DNA of 64,000 nt from Scleropages formosus (lineage: Eukaryota > Chordata > Actinopteri > Osteoglossiformes > Osteoglossidae). Numbering within the stretch: the stretch's first letter is position 1; each line of letters begins with the position of its first letter. The DNA is taken from NCBI RefSeq assembly GCF_900964775.1, contig NC_041812.1:19276041-19340040 (forward strand), written 5' to 3'. The notes beneath the pieces are model-generated. The model was not told the DNA's origin, made no database searches, and was given only the letters and a program-made list of their open reading frames with translations. Shown piece by piece: positions 22,803 through 34,430 of the stretch. Made by a program: the position numbers and the translations under genes.

Positions 22803-25800
22803 ATGCAGGAATCCCCCGGCTCGCTTGGCGTGGACGGAAGCTACGCCAGCAACGTCCCGGCCTTCCTCACCAAACTGTGGACCCTGGTGGAGGACCCCGA
22901 GACCAGCCACCTCATCTGTTGGAGCGCGGTGAGTCGGCCGGTTCGGCTCGGGCGCGTACGCTCGCTTCTCCGCGTCGGTCCCTCGCTTCGGCAAGGCTTG
23001 TTGGAGGCGTTTCGAATGAAATGTGACCGGATTGGTTTTTTCTTTCTTTTTGTTGTGGAAAAAGTGTAAATAGCATTCATTATTATTAGCACCTGACTGT
23101 TACAGCTCCGTGAGCCTCGGTGTAAATAATTAGACCTGCGTGGCACGAGCAGCACGGCGTACGTTTCAACATAAGCTTTGTATCCGAGCCGGTCGTGTCG
23201 CGACGTGAAGGGACGCCACAGCAGCGCTAATACGGTTAGGGGGACGTGATGAGTATTCATAGGTGCGGTATGGAACGAGCGTTCGGGACCCAGAAACCCA
23301 AAATACGGATTGTGTTCCGCAGAAAAATCGTGGCACACGAGGTATCACACCTGTAATTCTTTCATCAGTTAAGTTATTGTAAATGTTTTCACTTATTAAA
23401 CTGAAATCGAAAGTCTAACGAATAACGTTTCGCGTTAAAAGTAGAAGGGCGAGATTTGATTGCAGCTTTTGTGGTATTTTCCGTACCGCGCCGGTACGGT
23501 TCACCTTCTCGTACATGGATCTGACCTCATAGCGGAGAGAGCCGGACCCCCACCCGCAGCACACGAGCGGAACCGCTGCCGCGCGGCGTCCCTCGCGGCC
23601 GGGCCTGGATCTTCTGAGCCGAGAACCTCTCGTTCGCTCCGTCCTCGTAGGAAGAGCTTCTTTTCCTCTTTGCCGGACGGGACCTTCTCACCACCTCCGC
23701 GTCCGCGCTTCCGTTACAAACGATTGTCCGATGCCCCTGAGTCGCGGCGGGCCTCTGACCTTTTGCTTTCCTTGAACCGAAAATAAGCCGCCGTTCCCAA
23801 AATAGACACCTTTTGACGAGTGTGTAACGTAAAAGGAATATGAAATATGTGACTTTAAATCTTTTATTTATAGCATTCGGCTGTAGATACGGCCCTGTAA
23901 CTTTTATTAGCGTCGATATTTTTTGTCACAATGAAGCAGTTATCGCTGAGCTCGTTGGAAAATGAATCATGAGTTAGGAATTACAATAGCAGTGTATTTT
24001 ATAACAACAACAATAATAATTTTGTTTTTTTTTTTTGTCATTTCTAACCTTTATTTAGTTGACCCCTTTGCAGCGTCTAATTGGGTAGCGGTTGCTGCCT
24101 TGCGCTTGAAAAAGCCAGGGTTCGAATCCCACCTCCTACTGCCGTACCCTTGAGCAAGGTGCTTACTCTGCACTAACAGAGTAAAATTACCCAGCTTTAT
24201 AAATGGGTAAATCACTGTAAGCAGTTTAGACTCTCTAGTATTTTGCTTTCTAGAAAAGGAGCAATTAAATTAAGAAAATGTAAATGAAAGTTACAGAACA
24301 CTGCCATTATAATGCGGAACAAAACACAGCCAGATCTTCGAATTAAAATATCTCCTTTCATTTAAGGCAAGAGAGGAAGTAATTAATCCTCACCAACATA
24401 CGAGAGCACATGAGTCAGAAACTGGTGGCAGCAAACTGCAAAAAAAAAAAAAACGTTTCCGTGAAAAGTTTGCCACGCTTAATGACAATTACTTCAATCG
24501 TCTCACTGTCTACTAATGGTATCTGGACTCGGAGTGCTACGGAGCATCAGATAAACTCTTCTAATATGCCCGGTCTCTAAATGCGCGCGCCAAGATTAGA
24601 AACGGTCCAGAGGAGATCGTCCCCAGGCCAGAGAACGAGATGGCGTAGATGACATTACGGAAAAGAGGCATTTCCGTATCCTCGCTCTCCTCTGAACGCC
24701 TGAGCCGGTGCAAAATTAAAGCCATAACTCCACCGCCGCACCGTGGGTCCCGAGCGTGATCGTAACATATATACATATATACTGTACGTATTCCCAGTTT
24801 TGGATGTTCTGGATTTTGTTTGCCGGTTATTCTTTACGCTCGTTTATGTCCGCTTGGGAGAAGCTGCCTTAAAGCTTTTCCAGCCTCAGCCACGTTGAGG
24901 TCAGAAGCCAGAGCATCATCAGGCCTCGCCGCTAAGTGAAGGAAGGTCTCTGAATCACTGCTCTGTTCTGTTCCCCCAGAGTGGCACTAGTTTCCATGTG
25001 TTTGATCAAGGCAGGTTTGCCAAGGAGGTTCTGCCCAAGTACTTCAAACACAACAACATGGCAAGTTTCGTAAGGCAGCTCAACATGTGTGAGTATTAAC
25101 GCCGCGAGCCGGGACACGTGAGTTGCGACGCGAACGGGGATCGGCGGCGCCGCTTCCCACACGTGTGAATTTCAACACGAGTAACTGTCCTTTAGAAGCA
25201 TCTGGGAAAGAAATACGGACAAAAGAGGCATCGCCGTTCCTATAAGTGGGAGCGGAGGGGACGAAAGGACACGTGGGTGGGCAACGGTGCACGTGCACGC
25301 GCGTGCTCGTCAGCGTTCGCCCGGGGGGGTGTGTGATCCCGTGCCGCTCCTTGCAGACGGATTCCGGAAGGTGGTGAACATCGAGCAAAGCGGCCTGGTG
25401 AAGCCGGAGAGGGACGACACGGAGTTCCAGCACCTTTACTTTCTGCAAGGCCACGAGCACCTGCTGGAGCACATCAAGAGGAAGGTGAGCCGGCACCGGC
25501 GGACGCGCGCGCGCGCATCGTGTTTTCGTACGTCGGCCGAACGACGCACTCCGCTCTTATTTATAAGATCGAGACGTATCGAACACCCATCGGGAAAGCG
25601 AACGAGTTGGCGAAAATGGTCGGGCGGTTGCGCGAACGCGAGGAGGTTCACTTCAGCCCCTGCCCCTGCCCCTGGGCGTCACGCAGGTGTCCGTCGTGAA
25701 GAGCGAGGAGACCAAGGTGCGCCAGGAGGACCTGAGCAAGCTGCTGTACGAGGTGCAAGTGCTGCGCAACCAGCAGGAGAACATGGAGTGCCAGATGCAG

Positions 25801-25827
25801 GACATGAAGCAGTGAGTACCTCTTCAA

Positions 25828-25863
<36 letters not shown>

Positions 25864-27168
25864 CTGGCCAAAGTGAGAAATGTCACTCTGCACGGTAGTC
25901 TATACACACCACGCACCTCCATGCTTTCACACACGCCGCCGAACACACCCTTTAAAAGGTACATATTTAGGATCGCGCACATGTTCGCAAAACGTGACAA
26001 TAGTTTTGTCTGGGTGCTCTTGCGCAGCGCAGTAACTGATGTGCGACGCTAAGTGAGTGCCGGAGTCAGTCAGGCCTAAAAAAGACGCATTCTCTGCTGG
26101 TTTGGCCCGTCGTTTGTGGATTCGGCCTGAGCGCATCATCGTACGACTGCGTCGGGTGGGTCCGGTCAGGTGGCTGGTCAGGTAGGCCAGGTGAGTCGTT
26201 CACGTGCTGCTGCTCTTCTAGAATCGGGAGCTACGCGCGGGGCGGCGGATCATCCGGGCGCAGCTCCGAAGAGAATCGTGGGATTGCGATGCTGCCCCGG
26301 GAACGGCTCTGCTTTCCGAGAGTCGGGAGTCCGAAAATGCGATCGGAAATAAGAACTCTAACGCGCGAAAAAGCCACTGCACACACCTTGGATGAGGGAG
26401 CAGTAATATAAAAGTGCACGAAAATAAATCTGCGACGGAATGAAGGAAGTGCCCCTCCTTTTTTAAAGTCAAATATTCCGTTTTGTGGAGGGTGACAATA
26501 AGAGGAACGCATAGATACATCCCATGCAGCCCTTGACCGTAATCGCCTGAGCGCTCGGAAGACCCGCTATGGGAAAGGGCCGAACCAGCCGAAACACACA
26601 GGTGGCGAAGAGACGCGGTCGGAACGGCGCTCCCACGTCGGCCAGTCGAACCGTACGCGCTCAGAAGATGTTGCGACGCACGGGTACGAGAGAGGATCTC
26701 TGCAATGGACGGTCAGGCCGGCGAACGAACGGCAGGAAAGGGGGGAGGGACGCCGGTGCGGACATGGGGGGTGACGGCTGTGCTTTCTGTCCCGTCTCCG
26801 TGCAGCCAGAACGAGGTCCTGTGGAGAGAGGTGGTGTCCCTGAGACAGAACCACACGCAGCAGCAGAAGGTCATGAACAAAGTGAGGCTCTTGCACTGAG
26901 ACGCCCTGTCTGTCCATCAATGCGCGTGTGTGCGTGTGCGTGTGCCGTCCAAAGCGCTCCAGAGCCCGTGTACTGGCGCGCCGCACACCCAGGCCTTCTG
27001 ACTGTTTAGCGAGAAAAGAAGAGGATTTACTTGTTTATTTCACACACGCTGCCGCAACGTCTTTTGTGTGGGTTTTGCAGGAGTATGTGTTTTCGTGCCT
27101 ATGTTCTCTTTCTCTTGTGCTGAATCATTGTGCTGGCTTGTGGTGTGTGTGAGAGAGGAAGCAGGACA

Positions 27169-27204
<36 letters not shown>

Positions 27205-27275
27205 ATCAGTGCTGCAGAATCAATTTTCCGCCACTAAATCCCCAGATGTTAGCTTGAGGGACTGTGTACAGCTCT

Positions 27276-27343
<68 letters not shown>

Positions 27344-30300
27344 GCTCTGTTCTGGATCTCATTCCTATTCACCTGCTCTCTTTATACAGCTGATCCAGTT
27401 CCTCTTCAGTCAGATGCAGTCAAACACATCCAGCTCTGTTGCGATGAAGAGGAAACTGTAAGTACTCTACCAGACTCCTTCAGCACAAACACACGCGCGC
27501 GCGCACACAGAGCCGTGTGAAGATCGAGCTCAGCTGGATGCGGTCAGCTGACGTGACCACACAGAGCCCCGGCGAGGGATGAATGGGCCAAACACTGCTG
27601 AGTCAGACCTGCTGACTGTTCACTCCCAACACAGCACACCTCACCCCACTCCCCCAACCCCCGCCCTATGCCCCCTGGCCCCACAACCCGCTGAACCCGG
27701 GGCACGTGGCCCTCCATACACATCTGCCCCATCAGCATAAGTGACCGGTGTGAGCAAAACCATAGGACAAGACCACAACAAGGCCAGGGGCGCAGGGGTC
27801 CAGAGCTTGGAACACAGTGTGGATTTGGCCCCGGGGGCCTGGTCTTTACCACGGTCTTTACCACTGCAGAGCGAGGACAAGTTTAGAGTCGCAATGAATC
27901 CTGTTTTGTGTAAAGGGCACAAATAGCCTCTGTGAAAAGTGTCTTTAATAGTCTTATTCAGCACCGGACTAAATTTATAATAATACACAACAGTCTTGTC
28001 TGCTACTTTTTCTTTCAGCCAAGTGAACATTTCTAGGGGGGGGTGCAGTGGTGCGGCGGGTTTGGCCTGTGCCCGCTCTCTGGTGGGTCTGGGGTTCGAG
28101 TCCCGCTTGGAGTGCCTTGCGATGGACTTGCGTCCCGTCCCGGGTGTGTCCCCTCCCCCTCCGGCCCCGTGTCCTGTGTTGCTGCGTTGGGCTCTGGCTC
28201 CCCACGACCCCACTGGGGACAAGCGGTTTCAGTCAATGTGTGTGTCCATTTCTGGCAGTTCATAAAATCAAGACAACAAAGGTACAGCTTTGATTGAGAA
28301 AAAAGTGAGGTGGGTCATTAAGGGCCTGCACCACCTCTCTGTGTCCCTCATCATCCAAGAGGGGGTGACAAATAAACGTTGGAAGCTGACTGCCTGTTGA
28401 ATCACACCACCCTGGTGCTGCTGCTGGGTTTATCGAACCCTCTATCGGATGAGGAAAAGGACGGTCCGGCGGTCAACGTTGCATCTTCCGCTTCACCAGT
28501 GCAGACTATTTCTAACTGGGCCCGGGTCACGGTTGCGGTACCTCTTGTTTGTCCCCACAGACCACTGATGCTGGATGACGGCTCCACCAGCCCGCCGGTC
28601 TCCAAGTACAGCCACAGCCTGCCTGTGGAGCCCATGCACGAGCCCTACTTCATCCAGTCGGTGAGTCCTTAGGTTACCCGTCCTCGCCGCGGCTCCGGAA
28701 CCTGCCTCGGTGACTGACTGAGACCATCTTGTCGATCTCCACCTCCACCACCGCATGTCCTCGAACCTTCCGGCCTCATCGCGTCACCCCATGCGTGTCC
28801 CTCGTCGGTCAGTCGCGAACAGACTCTCCTCTCCTCTTTCTGCCTTGCCCTTCAACGACGCTCCGTCTTTGTTTGCAGCCATCAGCAGAAGCCACCCACT
28901 GTTCCAGCAGCAATGTGCTGGCTGGAGGACCAATCATTTCTGATGTTACTGAGATGTCACAGTCAGGCTCCATGGGAATGCCTACACAGGGGGAGGACTC
29001 CAGGTGAGAGAGGAGATGGAGAGCATCAGGTGACCAGACGCTGCCCCAAAACAAGCAAAACATCTTGAGGTCTAATGCGATTCAGAGAGGAACACTAAGA
29101 GAGTCTCAGAACCATCATGGGCTCTGCTTTGATCTTAGCAGGTCAAATCACTGCAGTCCATTTACATTTTTTTCATTTAGCTGATACTTTTCTCCAAAGC
29201 AACTTACAATTTTATCTACCTACAATATTTACGCAGTTATACAGCTGGGTAATTTTACTGGAGTAATTTAGCGTAAGTACTTTGCTCAAGGGTACTACAG
29301 ATGGAGGTGGGATTCAAACCTGTGACTTTTGGGTCCAAAGGCAGTAACTGTACCCGCTAAACTACCAACAGTTTCAAATGAACGGTGTGTGAAGACCATG
29401 GAAACACTCCGCTTACGATACCAGCGTGTTCCGTGAGTCCGCAGTGGGAGAAAAGGATACGATGGACTAAGTAAGTTCACATTTGTGCTCTGCAGGGAGA
29501 AGTGTCTGATGCTGATCAAGGAGGAGCCGGTGAGCCCAGGGGTCCAAGGGCCCGGCGAGGGGATGCCTCTGGGATCCTGCCAGGCGTTCGCCGAGCCCCC
29601 CATCCTGCCTGTCGCCATGGTGCAATCCGTCCTGGAGGGTCGTGGCTCTGGAGCTGGAGAGAGGAGGAGCAAGAGAGTCCTGGAGAGGTGGGGGCTCCTG
29701 CCTGAGCGGCGCATAGGGACCGCACGTGCAGACGCACAAGCCTTGCCTACACCCTCTACGCAAGCACGGTTTGTTAAACACACAGACATACGTGGGTTAG
29801 AACAGGGCGGCCGTCCCCGGCTCCGGAGGGAGACAACGTGTGCTGGTCGACAATGTGTGCAGGTCTTCGCCTTTCCTCGGCCAGTGTTTAAGGTGTAAAT
29901 CAAGAGCAAATTGAAAATCCAGTGTATTCCGTACATCCCACTGGATGCAGACCCCCAGGACCAGCGGTGGCCCACTCTCAGTTAGAGCGGCTTTACGCTG
30001 TCGGACACAGAGTTGTCTCTGGCGCCCCCTGGAGGAGAAGGGGTGCATTGCAGGGGGAACTCGGACCCCCAGACAAGGCCTCCACCTGCACTGGGATTCA
30101 CACTAATACCTTCGCCGTGTTCTCAACTTTCGGATAGAGCTGGGAAAGGAAATCTGTTCATAACTTGAGTTTTTTCCTAAATCTAGTGTTGCTTTTTACC
30201 ACATTGCAACAACAGCTGAATAATAAATGCGTCCATCCACCGCTATTCCGCTGTATCCCGGAAGCGTGCGGTGGGAGACCGGGTCCAATCTCCGGACGTG

Positions 30301-33300
30301 ACTCCACTACATCGCAGCGTGATGCTTCTATTACTTTTTACTAACTTCAGAGCAAATTCAAAAAAATTGTTTAAAATGAGTCAAAATAGTGTGGCGTTCG
30401 AGTCCCGCTAGGGGTGCCTCGTGACGGACTGGCATCCCGTCCTGGGTGTGTCCCCTCCCGCTCCGGCCTTGCGCCGGGTTAGGCTCCGGCTCTCTGCGAC
30501 CCCGCTCGGGACAAGCGGTAGTTGACAATGGATGGATGGACAGATGAGTGAAAATGAAAAATATCACTTCAGCAATCCACTGAGTGCAGTTCGCTGATTC
30601 ATCACATAAACATGTCCTGCGTTCATCAACTTTGTGCTAATATACTATCATCTACATCATCGGTAAAAGTTCAAGAAAACGGATAACCCTCGATTTATTT
30701 AGGTCGTGTAAGAATCTTGAATATAACGACAGTGAATTAAAAAGAACATTTTAAAGCAACACCGAGGTTCATTAGAATGAAATTACTGAAACACGTACAG
30801 TCTGTTCCACAGAGCGCCACCGAGCGCAGATTTTGAACACTGAATAGCGTTCCTCCTATTCGTTGCGAACACAGACGAGAACCAAAGTCCGCCTGTAAAC
30901 AGTGCAACGAGCTCTGCTGTGCATCTCTCTCTCTGAGTGAACTTCGCTGCCAACTAATAGCTGCGATGTGGAAACGCCGTTCATTTTCAGTCCGTTGTTA
31001 TCCCTGAAAAACTCTAACTGCGATGTCTGAGACATGAGAATCCAGCGCGCGGATGACAACAAAGCGGTATCATAAATAAAGGAGTCTGAGCGACGAGGTC
31101 GATGGTGAGATGTTGCGCCTTTTAGATCCGTGGAGCAGTAAGCGCGTGACCGAGCGCATGGCGGGATGGTAGAGTTTTGCAGGTGGATTTTCCTCTTAGG
31201 AAACTGCCTTCGTTCTCACCGCAGGTCAGACATCCCTGACAATGTGGAGAACGTAGACATGAGCCTGGAGGACCTGCAGCTGCTGCTGAGGAACCACCAG
31301 CAGGGTATGGAACCCGCAACAGCCATGGATGTGAGTACAGCCAAGCGTCCGTGCTGCCAAAGCCAAAGAAACTTCCCGTATCCAGACCCTGCAACGCGTG
31401 GTGACGTCACAATCGATTCATCTCTCCCGAAACAGCCTTTCAATGCCGGCCTTCCTTTGAGCGAGTGGAACTTCACAGATATAGAGGCCAACCTGAAATC
31501 GGTGAGCAACTGGTCCAGACCTCAGGGTATCGACGTTCGCGCGCTGCTCCGAGTCGTATCGTTGTCGTTGAGTGTTTACGAAGTGTTTCAAGTAGCTGGG
31601 AAGTAGTACGAGCGAATCTCTTCTTATAGCCGTCATCGTTGCAGGCAGCGACACGGCCCTTCACGTTGTTAGGTGTTACGATTGTTTAGTGTTATGATGC
31701 AGGATCATGATCGCAACAAAATACACTTGGTCATTCAACGGAGAAATCTTCGAAGGAAAACTCCCTATTTTAATTAAGTGATCACTAAAGCGTTCCCTAA
31801 GTCGCAATTCAAAATATTCCGGTCCCACCAGTGAGTACACCTATTTTTCGCAGTAACGGGGTTATCTCATTCCGTGAAATCGTCCAGTTTCTTTTGCGAA
31901 GGGACCAAATTGCCAAAATAAAAGGTATTTTTATGCACTAACTATGACAACACTAGAATGTTGTAACATTTGTAACGCAAAACTTTTCTAGCTCGTCTTT
32001 TAATGTTATCTGCTCGTTAGTTATTAATAACCGTGATCCGTTGCACTGATTATCGCTCACAGCTATTTATGATATCCATGATTTGAATGCCAGCTGAAGA
32101 ATAGCACTAAGGAGCCGTTCTCCATTAGGCAGATCCCATACTAACTTAAGGAAAGCGGTGTCTTTTCAAAGTCTGTATTATTACCTTTTTACCTTATTTA
32201 CAGCGTTGATCGAAAGTATGTGAACCCCTTGTGCCCATTAGTTTTACCATAAAATCTGAACCACTCTTTCTCATCTGACATAATATGTGTGTAATTACCA
32301 ATTCCATAGGTTTTACTAGAGGGAAATAGGAAAACAATAGTGCAGGTGCAAAAATAAGTGAACCCCAAGTTCCATTGGTTAAACCAAGTAGGTAAGTAGA
32401 ATAAGGCATGTAAATCATAATCATTTTTTCATTTTATAGCTTTAGCATTTTTACACAAGAACATTGACCATCCCTATAGGATTCACATGCTTTCAAGCAG
32501 CACTGTAAATCGTGTTGTGTTTTGGAGAAAGTTCTCATCTATTCCTGGACACCATATGTTTTGAGCTCCAAAGTTCTCAATTTGAAGAGGTGCTTCACCG
32601 GTGACTGTTCCGTTTTTCCGGTTAAGAATTAAAAACACAAAGCGATCGAAAGGCTCCTTTTCGGCAGCGGGCGTGGAGCACAGTGTGTATTTTATCTGCG
32701 AGTTAAATACCCCCTTTCACTCATTTGAAATCGAGTTTTTGAACTGCCAAGAACACTATTTCAGCATCCATCAGATCAGAGTTGAGTGCGGTGTTTGTGA
32801 ACTAAACCGCAGTTTTGTAAATGCAGAAACACCGAGAGAAGGTGTTTCGCCTCTTTTTAAAGACTGCACTTTTATACTTGAAGAAAGGCTGTATGCGTTC
32901 ATAAACCGCTGTAGCAGTTTTTCGTTGTATGGGGCTCCGTTACACGAGGGCTGAGTGCGTTTGTAAGATGCAGAGAGGGTGAGCACATGAGTTGTCTCTG
33001 TGCTTCTCACCATAGAAGAAAGAGTGTATTTCCTGTGCCAAACCCTAGAGCAATCTCAGCCACCAAGGCCACCACGGCATTCTTCAAAGGCATGTCATTC
33101 CACAGGGCTTATGGGTACCTGAGTACTCCTGATCTCTTCAGTAAGACAGTGACTTGACTTAACTAGAGTAAGCTAGACTTGACTAGACGAGACTTAACTA
33201 GATTTGACTAGACTATATTTGACTAGACTATATTTGACTATATTTGATTAGACTATATTTGATTAGACTAGATTAGACTAGACTATATTTGACAAGACTT

Positions 33301-33656
33301 GATTAGACTAGACTTGACTTGATTAGACTTGATTTGACTAGACTTGATTTGACCAGACTTGTACTTTTTTGAGTCACACCTCAGAAACGCAGAACAACTA
33401 CCTAGCAAAGAAGGGAAAGGGAAGGACAATTCAGACCAATGACCCACGTTTCAAATTTTGTCAGTTATGACAAATAGAGCGAGCTGCCAGCACGTGTGCT
33501 CAAACTTTTGACTGGTACTTTAGCTGTCTTGGAAATTGGTGCACTTTTCTATTTAAGAGGTGTTTTGCCTTTCTCTTCGTCATCGCCGCTTTGCAGTACA
33601 TGTTCCAGCACCAAGATCCGGACGTGTTCGGTAATGCCGGCTGCGAGGAACAGTGA
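22803..33656 (+). CDS. hsf4: HSF4, heat shock transcription factor 4
   Basis: Nuclear transcription factor binding nGAAn heat-shock elements, known for lens development. Twelve coding exons: 22803-22928, 24980-25088, 25357-25484, 25687-25811, 26806-26881, 27390-27457, 28561-28660, 28879-29003, 29496-29687, 31225-31330, 31436-31501, 33597-33656. All phases agree: 1281 nt, 426 aa (human isoforms about 462-492). Residues about 17-121 are the winged-helix DNA-binding domain ([31 protein letters not shown]). Residues about 122-195 are the HR-A/B trimerisation coiled coil ([25 protein letters not shown]). The C terminus has [10 protein letters not shown], a sumoylation-type LIKEEPVSP and [19 protein letters not shown]; no leucine-zipper HR-C is evident, as expected for HSF4. 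The start matches the human MQEAP start. Exons 11 and 12 rest on splice and phase evidence more than on homology and are less sure. Confidence 0.92.
24075..24293 (+). repeat. SINE with L2-like tail in HSF4 intron 1
   Basis: Head 'aattgggtagcggttgctgc', box B-like 'gggttcgaatcccacc', the 'acccagctttataaatgggt' block and a decayed tail ending 'aagaaaatgtaaatg'. It is the same order of blocks as the copy at 3456. Confidence 0.75.
25829..25861. repeat. (CA)n microsatellite in HSF4 intron 4
   Basis: About 16 CA units begin 18 bases after the exon 4 end, very close to the donor site 'gtgagt' at 25812. Confidence 0.95.
27168..27342. repeat. Two (GT)n tracts in HSF4 intron 5
   Basis: GT tracts at about 27168-27200 and 27280-27340 flank a short unique segment. 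They end about 50 bases before exon 6 (27390). Long GT tracts near an acceptor site can affect splicing in other genes; here that is only a possibility. Confidence 0.9.
28037..28246 (+). repeat. tRNA-derived SINE with (GT)n tail in HSF4 intron 6
   Basis: Plus-strand copy with box B 'ggttcgagtcccgc', the shared body and a short GT tail. An imperfect flanking repeat 'catttctag'/'catttctgg' lies at about 28028 and 28247. Confidence 0.85.
29158..29373 (-). repeat. SINE with L2-like tail, reverse strand, HSF4 intron 8
   Basis: Reverse copy: tail first on the plus strand ('catttagctgatacttttct','ccaaagcaacttac'), then 'acagctgggtaattttactg', box B-like 'gggattcaaacctg' and the head 'ccgctaaactaccaac'. 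Confidence 0.8.
30392..30546 (+). repeat. tRNA-derived SINE, 5'-truncated, HSF4 intron 9
   Basis: The copy begins just before box B ('gcgttcgagtcccgctag') and runs through the shared body to 'gggacaagcggtag'. Its tail is 'atggatggatgg' in place of (GT)n, so it may belong to a variant subfamily. Confidence 0.8.
32201..32505. mobile_element. TA-flanked MITE with terminal inverted repeats, HSF4 intron 11
   Basis: A 305-bp element bounded by TA on both sides (32199-32200 and 32506-32507). The left end reads 'cagcgttgatcgaaagtatg' and the right end, reversed, 'cagtgctgcttgaaagcatg', an imperfect inverted repeat of about 26 bp. TA target sites and CAGTG ends fit a non-autonomous Tc1/mariner-superfamily element. 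There is no transposase frame inside. A related relic lies near 44176. Confidence 0.75.
33151..33360. repeat. Pentanucleotide array (GACTW)n, 42 units
   Basis: The 210 bases divide exactly into 42 five-base units such as gacta, gactt, gattt, gatta and tattt, with no unit out of register. It sits in HSF4 intron 11, 236 bases before the last coding exon. Confidence 0.92.
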
Positions 33657-34208
33657 GCGCCGACAGGACGGAAAGTTACAGTCTCTGCCTGCAACCTGTC
33701 CAGGTGAGTGTCTCAGCGGAGCCCTCTGTCGGGGAGAACTTTAATCCGTTTCGCTCGCTCATTACCAGATCTTGTGTCCCGCTAAGATAACTTCGCACTG
33801 TTCGACTCGCGGTCCTGGAGGACTGAATCCGTGAAGTTTTCCACCCCTCCTCGCTCTGCTGGGACCACAGAAAGGGAGAGCGGAAAAGCCTCCAGGGCCG
33901 AGAGCCGAACAGTCCTGCCCTGCTTCGCGTACTCTTGTTCAAACGGGAGTTCACAGAGCACCCATTAAAACACATCCTCAGGAAACAGGCTGACCTTTCA
34001 GTGCGTGACATAGTATTTGAGATCGCAGAAGAATGTGGTGTTTTTATTTTACTAGTAAAAAAAAAGAAGCATTATATTGCAGTCTATACTTGATATTGTA
34101 CCCATGTAACTTAAAAGGTCTGATTTGTAATTCTGAAACCGGCTGTCCTCTTTAAGCATACGCTGTAGTTCAGCTGTAAGGATACAACTGCAAACGGTAT
34201 ATGAATAC

Positions 34209-34430
34209 GCGCACGCACACACACACACACACACAGAGTCTGAAACCGCTTCTCCCATATGGGGTTGCGGGGAGCCAGAGCCCCACCCAACGCTACAGGG
34301 CGTAAGGTTGGAGGGGAAGGGGACACACCCAGGACGGGACGCCAGTCCGTCGCAAGGCACCCCAAGCGGGACTCGAACCCCAGACCCCCTGGAGAGCAGG
34401 ACCCAGTCAAACTCGCTGCGCCCCTCCCCC
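34209..34430 (-). repeat. tRNA-derived SINE with (GT)n tail
   Basis: Minus-strand, nearly full-length copy. On the plus strand it starts with a CA tract, then 'gtctgaaaccgcttctccc', the shared body, box B as 'gggactcgaacccc' and a head ending in a C run. Confidence 0.85.

Noticed and set aside
27068-27520. Plus-strand frame of 150 residues
   Set aside because: It runs through two (GT)n tracts and crosses real HSF4 exon 6 in another frame. Long Cys-Val runs are translation of the repeat.
31166-31606. Single 146-residue gene in the HSF4 interval
   Set aside because: Only parts of it match HSF4 style, and both parts are bordered by AG and GT at phase-compatible points. It is two exons (31225-31330, 31436-31501) plus intron read through.
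33151-33360. CRISPR-like or satellite-centromere repeat
   Set aside because: The units are five bases with no spacers, in a vertebrate intron. It is a short local microsatellite.
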